A DNA stretch of 15,162 nt, taken from contig JAEDCW010000045.1 of the NCBI GenBank assembly GCA_016293975.1, positions 1 to 15,162 of the forward strand, read 5' to 3'. Position numbers and translations under genes: made by a program. Below, one piece after another: positions 1 through 7,488 of the stretch (the stretch's first letter is position 1; each line of letters begins with the position of its first letter). The notes below the pieces were generated by a model, which ran no database searches, had not been told where the DNA came from, and was given only the letters and a program-made list of their open reading frames with translations. Source of the stretch: Clostridia bacterium (GTDB lineage: Bacteria > Bacillota > Clostridia > Christensenellales > CAG-138).

Positions 1-479
1 GGCACATCATTTATCGTCTTAACTTGCTCGATTATCCCCTCTCCAACGATACCATTGCCTCTGGTCGCCGCATACACGAGCTTACCTTCATCATAGGTCA
101 GGTTAATGGTCAATCCGTCGAATTTATATTCAACGTAATACGAGACCTCGGGCAGATTACTGCCTGTTCTCTCGTTGTACTCAGTTATAATCTTATTTGT
201 TCGCTTTATCCAATCTATTAGCTCGCTCTTTGAGCGTATCTTATCTAGGCTCCACAGTCGCCCGATATGCTCATGCTGTTCAAATCTCTCAAGGGGCTTT
301 CCGCCTACACGCCGCGTAGGTGAGCCCGGGAGCGTAACGCCCGTTTGTCTTTCCAGCTCACAGAGCTCATCGTAAAGCTTGTCATATTCAGAATCGCTGG
401 CGATAGGCGCATCGAGCTCATAATACGCCCTCGCCATCTCATTCAAGCGCTTTACAATATCCTGCATTCGTGTGTCCAT
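1..479 (-). CDS. ligA: NAD-dependent DNA ligase LigA, N-terminal part (cut by window start)
   Basis: This is the first 159 residues of bacterial NAD+-dependent DNA ligase, which seals nicks in replication and repair after self-adenylation of a lysine. The N-terminal Ia-like domain covers about residues 1-70, and the adenylation motif reads EYKFDG with K119 as the predicted AMP-accepting lysine. It is followed by ATRGNG at 138-143 and GEG at 146-148. Most LigA proteins have TRGDG and GED at those places and 'LSLDNAF' instead of the 'WSLDKIR' seen at 76-82, so this is a variant subgroup, though the lysine, Asp121 and Gly122 are kept. The start ATG has a TAGGAG Shine-Dalgarno that overlaps the pcrA stop codon, and the gap to pcrA is 7 nt, so the two genes are very likely co-transcribed. 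The rest of the protein lies outside the window. Confidence 0.93.
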   Translation of the reverse strand, partial: MDTRMQDIVKRLNEMARAYYELDAPIASDSEYDKLYDELCELERQTGVTLPGSPTRRVGGKPLERFEQHEHIGRLWSLDKIRSKSELIDWIKRTNKIITEYNERTGSNLPEVSYYVEYKFDGLTINLTYDEGKLVYAATRGNGIVGEGIIEQVKTINDV

Positions 480-487
480 ACTAACTC

Positions 488-2791
488 CTAATCGATTGAA
501 GTGAGCGGCGCATAGGCAGCCGCCAGCTTCTTTGAGACTCCCGAGTCAAACATTATTGTAACGAGCATAGCGTTGCCGCTGCCCGATACCGCCGTTACAC
601 TTCCGTCACCAAACTTCTCGTGGCGTACCCTCTGCCCCACAGTCAGATTCTTCTCAACGGGCTTGGGCGGCTTGGCTGTTTTTCCTATCGTTGACTGATA
701 GCCCGAAGATGTCTGCGACCCTCTTCCTTTAATATAGCCCAATCCACGGTATGTATTTGAACCATAAGAAGTAACCGATGAATCCGTATATGACGAAAAG
801 CCTGCAGCTCCGATTGAGTACGAGCCATCGGTACTTCTTGCAGTGGAGCTTACATCTATACCGTATGAGCCTGCCTCTATGTCCATAAGCTGATTGGGTA
901 TCTCACTTATAAACCTCGACTCGCGCATAAACGACGTATTTCCGTACAGACTTCTGGACTGTGCGTTTATCAGATACAGCTTCTTTCTGGCTCTGGTTAT
1001 CCCAACATACATAAGTCTACGCTCCTCCTCAAGGGTGGAAAACTCGTTCTTTGCTCTCGATGTCGGAAAAATGTCGTCCTCAAGTCCCGGTATAAAGACC
1101 GTATCAAACTCAAGGCCCTTTGCATTATGCAGTGTCATAAGGGAAACATACCCCTTATCTTCCTCGTTCATTGCGTCGATGTCACTCATCAATGCGACAT
1201 TCTCAAGGAACGCAGACAGCGGATCGTCATCCTTCGATAAGCCGTTTTCAGCTTCCTCAATGCTACCCAAAAGCTCCATGATATTCTCCCATTTGCTCTG
1301 GGCATCGGCGTTGCTCGTTTTTTCCAAATGCTCTCTGTAGTTGATTGTCACAATTATGCTCTGCGCCAGCTCTTTCAACGACGTTTCGTAACGCATTTTC
1401 TTAAACCCTTCCATCAGGCTTAAGAACGGATATAGCTTGTCCCGCACGCGCTTATCCAGCATTTCGTCTGTGAGTGCGGTCTCATATAAAGACATTCCTG
1501 CCTCATCGGCGCGTTTTGTGAGTGATGCAATCGTAGTGTTTCCAATCCCCCTCGTAGGCAGATTTACAATACGTTTGAACGATACATCGTCTCCGGCATT
1601 TGCAATCAGCCTGAGGTAGCACATAATATCCTTGACCTCCTTGCGGTCATAGAATCTATGACCTCCGAAGACCTTATATGGTATTCCATAGGATATCAGC
1701 GTACTTTCGAGTACACGGCTCTGCGCATTTGTCCTGTAAAGCATGGCATAGTCGCTATATTTTTTGCCTGCATTGATACCCCTAAGTATCTGTCTGCAGA
1801 TATAACTCGATTCACCGCGTTCGTTGTCAACAACTACGTGCTTAATCCTTTCCCCGTCCGCATCAGTAGTCCAAAGTACTTTTGATTTTCTGTTGGTATT
1901 GTTTGCAATAACCGCGTTTGCGGCATTAAGTATGTTAGCAGTCGACCTATAATTCTGCTCAAGCCTTATCACTCTGACATTCTTAAAGTCAGACTCAAAA
2001 CGGAGGATGTTACTGACGTCAGCACCTCTCCATCCGTATATGCTCTGGTCATCATCGCCTACCACACAAATGTTCTGATGCGAATCGCACAGCATTTTTA
2101 CGATTCTAAACTGGGGCGGATTCGTATCCTGGTACTCATCGACCAGTATGAACCTGAAGCGCATTCTGTATCTTTCCAAGACGTGAGGACACTCCTCAAA
2201 CAGCCTTACAGTCAGACAAAGTAAATCATCGAAGTCGAGCGCATTTGCCGCCAACAGCTCTTTTTGATACTCTTGAGCGATATCGCACTCCAAAGCATTT
2301 GCGTATAATCCCTCACTGAAGTATCGATCAAGAGGTATACCAGCATTCTTTGCCCGACTTATGCCTTCTTTTATTGCACGCTTGGGAAGAGTCTTCTCGT
2401 CAACTCCATGACGCTTCAAGATAGTATCCAATACGCTCATCTGGTCGCTGTCGTCATAAATGATAAATCTTCTTGTATGTCCGTCTCTCAGCTCCTCAAT
2501 ATGCATTCTGAGTATGCGCGCACAAGCGGCGTGGAATGTAGTTACCCACATATCCTCGGCGTTCTTTTCTCCAACGAGCTGAGCCGTTCTTTCCTTCATT
2601 TCTTTTGCCGCTTTATTTGTAAACGTGAGCGCAAGAATATTCCAAGCATTCACTCCATGCTCGATAAGGTTCGCTATTCGATATGTTACTACACGCGTCT
2701 TTCCTGACCCTGCACCCGCCAGTACAAGAAGCGGGCCGTCGAGACACTCGACAGCCGCGCGCTGTTCTTTATTAAGCGATGACAGATTCAT
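488..2791 (-). CDS. pcrA: ATP-dependent DNA helicase PcrA (UvrD/Rep superfamily 1)
   Basis: This is a 3'-5' SF1A helicase of 767 residues, the usual size for PcrA, acting in nucleotide excision repair, plasmid replication and removal of RecA or RNA polymerase from DNA. Visible motifs in order are the Q-motif LNKEQ (6-10), Walker A AGAGSGKT (25-32), motif II DEYQDTN (218-224), motif III region GDDDQSIYGWRGA (245-257) and LEQNYRST (277-284). Further on are LMTLHNAKGLEFDTVFIPG and the GITRARKKL motif VI region. A low-complexity Ser/Gly/Tyr linker precedes a C-terminal Tudor-like RNA-polymerase-binding domain (about 718-767, VGQRVRHEKFGDG). A TTG at 2803 would overlap the upstream gene; I chose the ATG at 2791 because GAGG lies 6 nt before it and it begins 1 nt after the DUF4438 stop. 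It sits between DUF4438 and ligA, and pcrA-ligA pairing is common in Bacillota. Confidence 0.97.
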   Translation of the reverse strand: MNLSSLNKEQRAAVECLDGPLLVLAGAGSGKTRVVTYRIANLIEHGVNAWNILALTFTNKAAKEMKERTAQLVGEKNAEDMWVTTFHAACARILRMHIEELRDGHTRRFIIYDDSDQMSVLDTILKRHGVDEKTLPKRAIKEGISRAKNAGIPLDRYFSEGLYANALECDIAQEYQKELLAANALDFDDLLCLTVRLFEECPHVLERYRMRFRFILVDEYQDTNPPQFRIVKMLCDSHQNICVVGDDDQSIYGWRGADVSNILRFESDFKNVRVIRLEQNYRSTANILNAANAVIANNTNRKSKVLWTTDADGERIKHVVVDNERGESSYICRQILRGINAGKKYSDYAMLYRTNAQSRVLESTLISYGIPYKVFGGHRFYDRKEVKDIMCYLRLIANAGDDVSFKRIVNLPTRGIGNTTIASLTKRADEAGMSLYETALTDEMLDKRVRDKLYPFLSLMEGFKKMRYETSLKELAQSIIVTINYREHLEKTSNADAQSKWENIMELLGSIEEAENGLSKDDDPLSAFLENVALMSDIDAMNEEDKGYVSLMTLHNAKGLEFDTVFIPGLEDDIFPTSRAKNEFSTLEEERRLMYVGITRARKKLYLINAQSRSLYGNTSFMRESRFISEIPNQLMDIEAGSYGIDVSSTARSTDGSYSIGAAGFSSYTDSSVTSYGSNTYRGLGYIKGRGSQTSSGYQSTIGKTAKPPKPVEKNLTVGQRVRHEKFGDGSVTAVSGSGNAMLVTIMFDSGVSKKLAAAYAPLTSID

Positions 2792-2792
2792 C

Positions 2793-3662
2793 TTATCCCT
2801 CAATAAGGTAGTTGGCTATATTGGCGTTCTTGTCTAATATGCCTTCGATTACCGGAGTCTGGGCAGTAAACAGCGTGGTTACTCCGGGGCCGTGTCCGGT
2901 CAATATGCAATCGCTATGTACAACGACACCTATGGTTACCGCACCCGAAAGGTATCCGCGTCCGTAGCTCGTATCGCAGTTTTCAAGCATTACAATATCG
3001 CCGAACTTAAGGTCGTCGAGACCGCAATTCTTTATCTCTTCCCAGTCGCCAGTCATTATGTCGTAGTCACCGCTATATGCGCTTGCAGAGCCTATGCCCG
3101 ATCCCATCAAATAAGCAGGAACCTTACCTGCAACGTGCACATACAGCTTTCCGTCTTTCTCGTCTATGTCCATGGCATTGTACAGTTTTGGATCCAAGTT
3201 CATCACCTTAATCGTGTTTTCAAATCCCTTTATGACCATGCCCTGGCCCTGAGCTCTGATTTGAATTCTGTCCTTGATGCACATTTTCTCAAGAGTTTCT
3301 TGCGCAAAGTACACCAGAACATGCTCTATGCCACCATGGGTTCCCGTTACGAACCCCTTGTCTCCCTTTGCGTCTCCGCTCACAACATATGCGGTGTTTC
3401 CTATGCAGGCGAGTACATTCAAAGCTGTGTTCTCATTCACATCCGGGTTCTTGATTGATACGCCTGGTTCAACATGGTCCGCTGCAAAGCCATAGACCGA
3501 GTCGCCGAGTTTAACGTTATATGTAATAGCTCCCGTACCCGGAAGTACATGAGGCATACCATTGTCCTCAAGCCTATATGGCGGCGTTCTCATTGCCGGA
3601 TGATGTATTTCTCCCATAACGCTCTGCATCACGAGCTTGCTTTCATTGATTTCAGGTCTCAT
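2793..3662 (-). CDS. DUF4438 domain-containing protein
   Basis: This 289-residue soluble protein matches the DUF4438 family known from Thermotoga and anaerobic Bacillota, whose biochemical role is not established. Family-like text includes an N-terminal 'ESKLVMQSVMGEIHHP', 'VLPGTGAITYNVKLGD', 'GDKGFVTGTHGGIEHVLVYF', the central 'IRAQGQGMVI' and 'LMGSGIGSASAYSGDYDIM', and a C-terminal 'VVVHSDCILTGHGPGVTTLF'. There is no signal peptide or membrane segment. I chose the ATG at 3662 rather than 3668 because GGAGG at 3670-3674 leaves only 1 nt before the first ATG but 7 nt before the second. Its stop codon is 1 nt from the pcrA start, indicating translational coupling. The many Gly/His/Asp motifs suggest a ligand or metal site, but this is inference. 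An extended -10 promoter lies just upstream, separating it from the PLP-enzyme gene. Confidence 0.88.
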   Translation of the reverse strand: MRPEINESKLVMQSVMGEIHHPAMRTPPYRLEDNGMPHVLPGTGAITYNVKLGDSVYGFAADHVEPGVSIKNPDVNENTALNVLACIGNTAYVVSGDAKGDKGFVTGTHGGIEHVLVYFAQETLEKMCIKDRIQIRAQGQGMVIKGFENTIKVMNLDPKLYNAMDIDEKDGKLYVHVAGKVPAYLMGSGIGSASAYSGDYDIMTGDWEEIKNCGLDDLKFGDIVMLENCDTSYGRGYLSGAVTIGVVVHSDCILTGHGPGVTTLFTAQTPVIEGILDKNANIANYLIEG

Positions 3663-3686
3663 TTCCATACCTCCGAGTTTTTGTTT

Positions 3687-3695
3687 ATTATAGCA
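3687..3695 (-). promoter_or_regulatory. Candidate extended -10 promoter for DUF4438-pcrA-ligA
   Basis: On the minus strand TGC is directly followed by a perfect TATAAT, the extended -10 form (TGnTATAAT), which can work without a good -35; none is seen 17 nt upstream. The predicted start point falls about 12 nt before the GGAGG of the DUF4438 gene. Confidence 0.6.
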
Positions 3696-3725
3696 TATAG
3701 CTGCGCTGTCTCATAGACGATTGCA

Positions 3726-3750
3726 ACTGTCAAGCAAAAGTCTTGACAGT
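3726..3750 (-). terminator. Hairpin 8 nt after the PLP-enzyme stop codon (weak terminator candidate)
   Basis: ACTGTCAAG and CTTGACAGT form a perfect 9-bp stem around a 7-nt loop, just after the stop of the upstream gene. The sequence after the stem (TGCAATCG) has no U-run, so a classical intrinsic terminator is doubtful. The right arm also contains TTGACA on the minus strand, but 33 nt from the TATAAT, too far to act as its -35. Confidence 0.4.
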
Positions 3751-3758
3751 CATATCAA

Positions 3759-4928
3759 TTAGTCTCTAATTGCCCTCTCCCATCTGAGCAGAGCGCGTTC
3801 AAGTTCCTTGCGGGGCAGAGCCAGATTGATTCTCTCAAAGCCGCTTCCGTTTGTTCCGAAAATATAGCCCTCGTCGAGTTCAAGACCCGCCTTCTCTATA
3901 TTCATCTTTTCAAGATCCTCATTGCTTAAGCCAAGTGCTCTCACATCCAACCATGCCAGATATGTGCCTTCGGTCTTAGTGCATTTAATCTTGGGCAGTC
4001 TTGTCTTTATGAAGTCATACATAAACTCAAAATTGCCGTCTATGTACTTTACAAGCTCCTCGAGCCACTCATCACAGTCTGTAAATGCGGCGATGGCAGC
4101 TGCCCTTGACAATGCCGGTATGCCGAAGCTGCTCTGCACTGATGCAACCTTCCTAAACCTGACGTTAAGCTTTTTGTCGGGAATAAATATGTTTGAACAC
4201 ATCATGCCGGCAAGATTAAACGTCTTACTCATAGCGGTGCATACTACATACTCATCTCCGGCGTCTTTAATAAGCCCATATGTTGTGTGCTTATTGCCAG
4301 GCAGAATCAACTCGCCATGTATTTCGTCTGAGACTACCAATACATTGGCTGTTTTGGCAATGCGTGCCAATCTTCCCAGTTCGTCTTCTGTCCACACCCT
4401 TCCAACTGGATTGTGAGGATTGCACAAGAACATCATACGGACATTCAGCATGGCGCATTTTTTCTCTAAGTCGACAAAGTCCATTGTATAGTGGCCGTCT
4501 TCATCGCATATAAGCGGATTCTCTACGACCTGCCTGCCTGAACTTAAAATAACATTCTTAAATGGCGGATAAACGGGAGGTTGAATAATTATGGAGTCTC
4601 CTTTATCCGTAAACGCTTCCACGCACAGTCTCAGAGCTTGTACAACACCCTGAGTTGTAACGAGCCATTCCCGATTTACATCCCAATCGTGATGCCTTTT
4701 AATGAATTGCTTTAGAGCTGTGAAGTATTCGTCATCAGCGTAAGTATAGCCAAATATGCCGTGGTCTACAGCCTTGCGCAATGCATCAATAATCGCTGGA
4801 GCTGTCTGAAACTCCATATCCGCTATGGACAGAGGTATGTATCCGTTTTCTTTGATGCTCTCATGTGCATTGTCCCACTTTGCGGCGCCGGTGTTGAGCC
4901 TACTTACATTTTGATCAAAACTATACAT
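3759..4928 (-). CDS. MalY/PatB-family PLP-dependent aminotransferase / C-S lyase
   Basis: This fold-type I PLP enzyme of 389 residues has the usual MalY/PatB length. Typical text includes SIADMEFQ (34-41) with the ADM(D/E)F pattern of MalY, GIFGYTY (57-63), PPVYPPF (117-123), NPHNPVGR (170-177) with the PLP-contacting Asn, SDEIHGEL (200-207) with Asp201 expected to bind the pyridine nitrogen, and SKTFNLAG (234-241) with Lys235 as the Schiff-base lysine. Family members are cystathionine beta-lyases or aminotransferases; sequence alone does not separate these. Position after iorAB favours an aminotransferase feeding 2-oxo acids to IorAB, but a C-S lyase role remains possible. The start ATG follows GGAGG by 6 nt. 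The gene is 64 nt from iorB, with a strong hairpin in that gap. Confidence 0.9.
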   Translation of the reverse strand: MYSFDQNVSRLNTGAAKWDNAHESIKENGYIPLSIADMEFQTAPAIIDALRKAVDHGIFGYTYADDEYFTALKQFIKRHHDWDVNREWLVTTQGVVQALRLCVEAFTDKGDSIIIQPPVYPPFKNVILSSGRQVVENPLICDEDGHYTMDFVDLEKKCAMLNVRMMFLCNPHNPVGRVWTEDELGRLARIAKTANVLVVSDEIHGELILPGNKHTTYGLIKDAGDEYVVCTAMSKTFNLAGMMCSNIFIPDKKLNVRFRKVASVQSSFGIPALSRAAAIAAFTDCDEWLEELVKYIDGNFEFMYDFIKTRLPKIKCTKTEGTYLAWLDVRALGLSNEDLEKMNIEKAGLELDEGYIFGTNGSGFERINLALPRKELERALLRWERAIRD

Positions 4929-4950
4929 ATTTCCCCTCCGTTTAAAACGA

Positions 4951-4974
4951 CCATGCTTGGTTTCCCGAGCATGG
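4951..4974 (-). terminator. GAAA-loop hairpin between iorB and the PLP-enzyme gene
   Basis: On the minus strand CCATGCTCGG-GAAA-CCAAGCATGG gives a 10-bp stem (one wobble pair) capped by a GNRA-type GAAA tetraloop, followed by TCGTTTTAAACG. The short T-run makes partial termination or mRNA-end protection of iorAB plausible. Only about 20 nt separate it from the next gene, so the downstream gene probably depends on read-through. Confidence 0.55.
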
Positions 4975-4992
4975 CCGAATATAAGATACGAT

Positions 4993-5562
4993 TTACAGCT
5001 CGTAGCCGCGCCTGAAAGCTTCTTTGTTTATATCAATGAACTTGGGCTTTACGTTTGCTTCTATAGCTTTCATCCATTGATCATAGCTAAAAGGAAGCTT
5101 CTTAGCCAGAACGCCTATCAAAACGACGTTAGCCGCACGATATGTTCCGCATTCCTGAGCTATCTTTGTTGCGTCAAGCTGTATGACCTTTCCGTGTTCG
5201 TTTACACGATCCAAGCAATCGGCAGGATACTCCGCATTACCGATGATAACCGGCATGGGAAGTAGCTCCTGTGTGTTTACAATCATTGTACCATCATCCT
5301 TGAGATAAGGCAACGCTCTGAGCGCTTCCAAACTCTCGAAAGCGAGGACAACATCCGCCTGCTTCTGCTCAACTATCGTAGAATACAAGGGCTTGTCATT
5401 CGATATACGCACATAGGTTACAACGCTTCCGCCGCGCTGGCTCATGCCATGAACCTCGCTGACCCTTACGTCATATCCGTTTTCAAGTCCGATGTATCCA
5501 AGTATCTTGCTTGCCAACAGTGTTCCCTGTCCGCCGACACCAACAATTACGATATTTGTCAT
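4993..5562 (-). CDS. iorB: Indolepyruvate ferredoxin oxidoreductase, beta subunit
   Basis: This 189-residue protein is the beta (gamma-type) subunit of indolepyruvate:ferredoxin oxidoreductase, which with IorA oxidatively decarboxylates arylpyruvates to arylacetyl-CoA, CO2 and reduced ferredoxin. The N-terminus shows the glycine-rich VGVGGQGTLLASKILG typical of the POR gamma domain, followed by SEVHGMSQRGGSVVTYVR, a signature of the family. Length is normal for IorB. The ATG at 5583 lies inside iorA; the ATG at 5562 is preferred because AAGGGGG lies 9-10 nt before it and the protein then begins MTNIVIVGVGGQG as homologues do. It starts 4 nt after the iorA stop, so the two subunits are translated from one message. 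It is soluble and cytoplasmic. Confidence 0.95.
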   Translation of the reverse strand: MTNIVIVGVGGQGTLLASKILGYIGLENGYDVRVSEVHGMSQRGGSVVTYVRISNDKPLYSTIVEQKQADVVLAFESLEALRALPYLKDDGTMIVNTQELLPMPVIIGNAEYPADCLDRVNEHGKVIQLDATKIAQECGTYRAANVVLIGVLAKKLPFSYDQWMKAIEANVKPKFIDINKEAFRRGYEL

Positions 5563-5566
5563 ATTC

Positions 5567-7297
5567 TTATTCCCCCTTCGCATTCAATGCGCCAAACGGG
5601 CAAATTGTCGAACAAAGTCCGCAGCCAACGCACTGTGTAGGATCGACCTCCACACCATCGGCAGTCTTTCTGATGGCGGGGCAACCTATCTTCATGCACA
5701 TTCCGCACTTCTTGCACTTATCCTTATCACAGACAAACGGAATGTTTGGCTGTTTTACTATCAACGCACAAGGACGTCTCGATATGATGACAGACAACTC
5801 GTCTCTTGAGGTTTCTTCTCTCAATACTGCTTCAAGCTTCTTGACGTCGTAAGGGTCAACCACTACAACATGCTCGATTCCCATTGCTTCACAAAGTTTC
5901 TCGAGGTTAAGCTGAGGAGCTACATTGCCGTGAATGTCAAAGCCTGTTGACGGGTTATGCTGATGACCTGTCATGCCTGTAATCGAGTTATCCGCTATGA
6001 TAACGGTTCCGACCGACCTATTGTACATCATGTTGAGCAGTCCGGTAATTCCGCTGTGACAGAACGTACTGTCACCAAGCACTGCAACTGTGTTCTTGGC
6101 TTGTTCTTTGCCTCTGGCCTTTTCCATACCGTGAGCCATGCCTATCGATGCGCCCATGCATACGCAAGTGTCTACGCCGGAAAGTGGCGGCAGAGCACCG
6201 AGAGTATAGCAGCCTATATCCGAACAGACCGTAAGCTTAAGCTTGCCGAGGATGTAATACAGACCCCTGTGTGGGCAACCGGGACAAAGTACCGGAGGTC
6301 TTACGGGTATACTCTGTGTCTCCATCGGGCCGGGTTCGGGTTTATCCATGAACTTTGATGCAATCGTCTCTGCAAAAAGCTCACCCTGTACGCCAGTCTT
6401 ATCCTTACCTGAGCACTTGATTCCCCATGACTTTATTGTTTCCTCATAGAAGGGCTCCATGTCTTCGATTACATACAGCTCGTCAACACCTGCAGCGAAC
6501 TCCTCAATGAGTTTTCTTGGCATCGGATATGCCAAGCCGAGCTTGAGAACCGATGCATTCGGCATAGCTTCCCTTACATAGTTGTAAGCGGCGCCGGATG
6601 TTATTACACCAACCGACCTGTCCACCCACTCGATGCGGTTGATGGACATTGTGTTAGCTTCTTCTGCCAAGCGATTCTCTCTGTCCTCGACAAAGATATG
6701 TCTGCCCCTCATGTTGCCGGGCATCGATACGAATTTCTTGATATCTCTCTTATACGGTCTAAGCTCGACCGCTTCCCTTTCTCCCAGCTCAACTATCGTT
6801 CTTGCATGCGCAATTCTCGTCGTCAGTCGAAGGATAACTGGAGTATCGTACTTTTCGCTGATTTCGAGCGCAATCTTCATGAAGTCCTTACACTCCTGAC
6901 TGTTGGAAGGATCGAGACACGGTGTGTGTGCCGCCTTGGCATGCATTCTAGTGTCCTGCTCATTCTGTGACGAGTGCATACCCGGGTCATCTGCCACTAC
7001 GACCACAAGGCCGGCATTTACACCGGTATATGCTGCTGTATAATAAGGGTCTGCTGCGACATTCAGTCCGACATGCTTCATACATGCCATACTTCTTGCG
7101 CCTGCGACCGCTGATCCAAGTGCCACCTCTACAGCTACCTTCTCGTTAGGAGCCCATTCACAGTAGATATCCTCATAACCCGCTATGTTCTCGTTTATCT
7201 CAGTGCTCGGGGTTCCGGGATAAGCGCTTGAAACCTTAACGCCTGCTTCATATGCGCCTCTTGCGACAGCTTCATTACCTAGCATGAGTCTTTTCAA
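5567..7297 (-). CDS. iorA: Indolepyruvate ferredoxin oxidoreductase, alpha subunit
   Basis: This 576-residue catalytic subunit carries the thiamine-diphosphate chemistry of IOR. It begins with the pyrimidine-binding domain (NEAVARGAYEAGV, residues 8-20, and SAYPGTPSTEI). A CPGCPHRG motif follows in the middle, then the TPP-binding GDST...DNSITGMTG segment at about 408-443. The C-terminus is a two-cluster ferredoxin domain: Cys528, 531, 534, 539 (CX2CX2CX4CP, the IorA-type variant) and Cys556, 559, 562, 566 (CX2CX2CX3CP). The start is a TTG at 7297: GGAGG lies 9 nt upstream, while the next ATG at 7285 is 21 nt away and would remove the conserved KRLMLGNEA start. The complex is oxygen sensitive and ferredoxin linked, implying anaerobic amino-acid fermentation. 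Confidence 0.96.
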   Translation of the reverse strand: MKRLMLGNEAVARGAYEAGVKVSSAYPGTPSTEINENIAGYEDIYCEWAPNEKVAVEVALGSAVAGARSMACMKHVGLNVAADPYYTAAYTGVNAGLVVVVADDPGMHSSQNEQDTRMHAKAAHTPCLDPSNSQECKDFMKIALEISEKYDTPVILRLTTRIAHARTIVELGEREAVELRPYKRDIKKFVSMPGNMRGRHIFVEDRENRLAEEANTMSINRIEWVDRSVGVITSGAAYNYVREAMPNASVLKLGLAYPMPRKLIEEFAAGVDELYVIEDMEPFYEETIKSWGIKCSGKDKTGVQGELFAETIASKFMDKPEPGPMETQSIPVRPPVLCPGCPHRGLYYILGKLKLTVCSDIGCYTLGALPPLSGVDTCVCMGASIGMAHGMEKARGKEQAKNTVAVLGDSTFCHSGITGLLNMMYNRSVGTVIIADNSITGMTGHQHNPSTGFDIHGNVAPQLNLEKLCEAMGIEHVVVVDPYDVKKLEAVLREETSRDELSVIISRRPCALIVKQPNIPFVCDKDKCKKCGMCMKIGCPAIRKTADGVEVDPTQCVGCGLCSTICPFGALNAKGE

Positions 7298-7431
7298 ATC
7301 CGTACACCTCCATATATTCCACCCGGACGGGCGAGTTTATAATCCTACACTACAAGTATAATTCAGAATTTTCGCCACTTAAAGCTTTTTTTGCATATAT
7401 ACGATATATATGATTCATAGCATAATACTGA

Positions 7432-7460
7432 TTGCTTTAAAACACCATGCAATATATAAT
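7432..7460 (+). promoter_or_regulatory. Sigma-A-type promoter for the MFS gene
   Basis: TTGCTT (7432-7437) and a perfect TATAAT (7455-7460) are separated by 17 nt; the predicted start point is about 22 nt before the start codon. The 191-nt gap to the divergent iorA is AT-rich; no equally good promoter is seen for iorA, although TATACT and TATAAA boxes occur on its strand. Confidence 0.65.
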
Positions 7461-7488
7461 TACAGTAAAATATTAGGGGGATTTGCAA

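Noticed and set aside
894..1340. Long plus-strand open frame of 148 codons inside pcrA
   Set aside because: It is the antisense shadow of conserved pcrA coding sequence and has no ribosome binding site or recognisable domain.
3745..3750. TTGACA on the minus strand as -35 for the DUF4438 promoter
   Set aside because: It is 33 nt from the TATAAT, far beyond usable spacing, and is part of a hairpin arm; the extended -10 explains the promoter better.
3922..4416. Plus-strand open frame of 164 codons inside the PLP-enzyme gene
   Set aside because: It is antisense to conserved catalytic motifs of the real gene and shows no family features.
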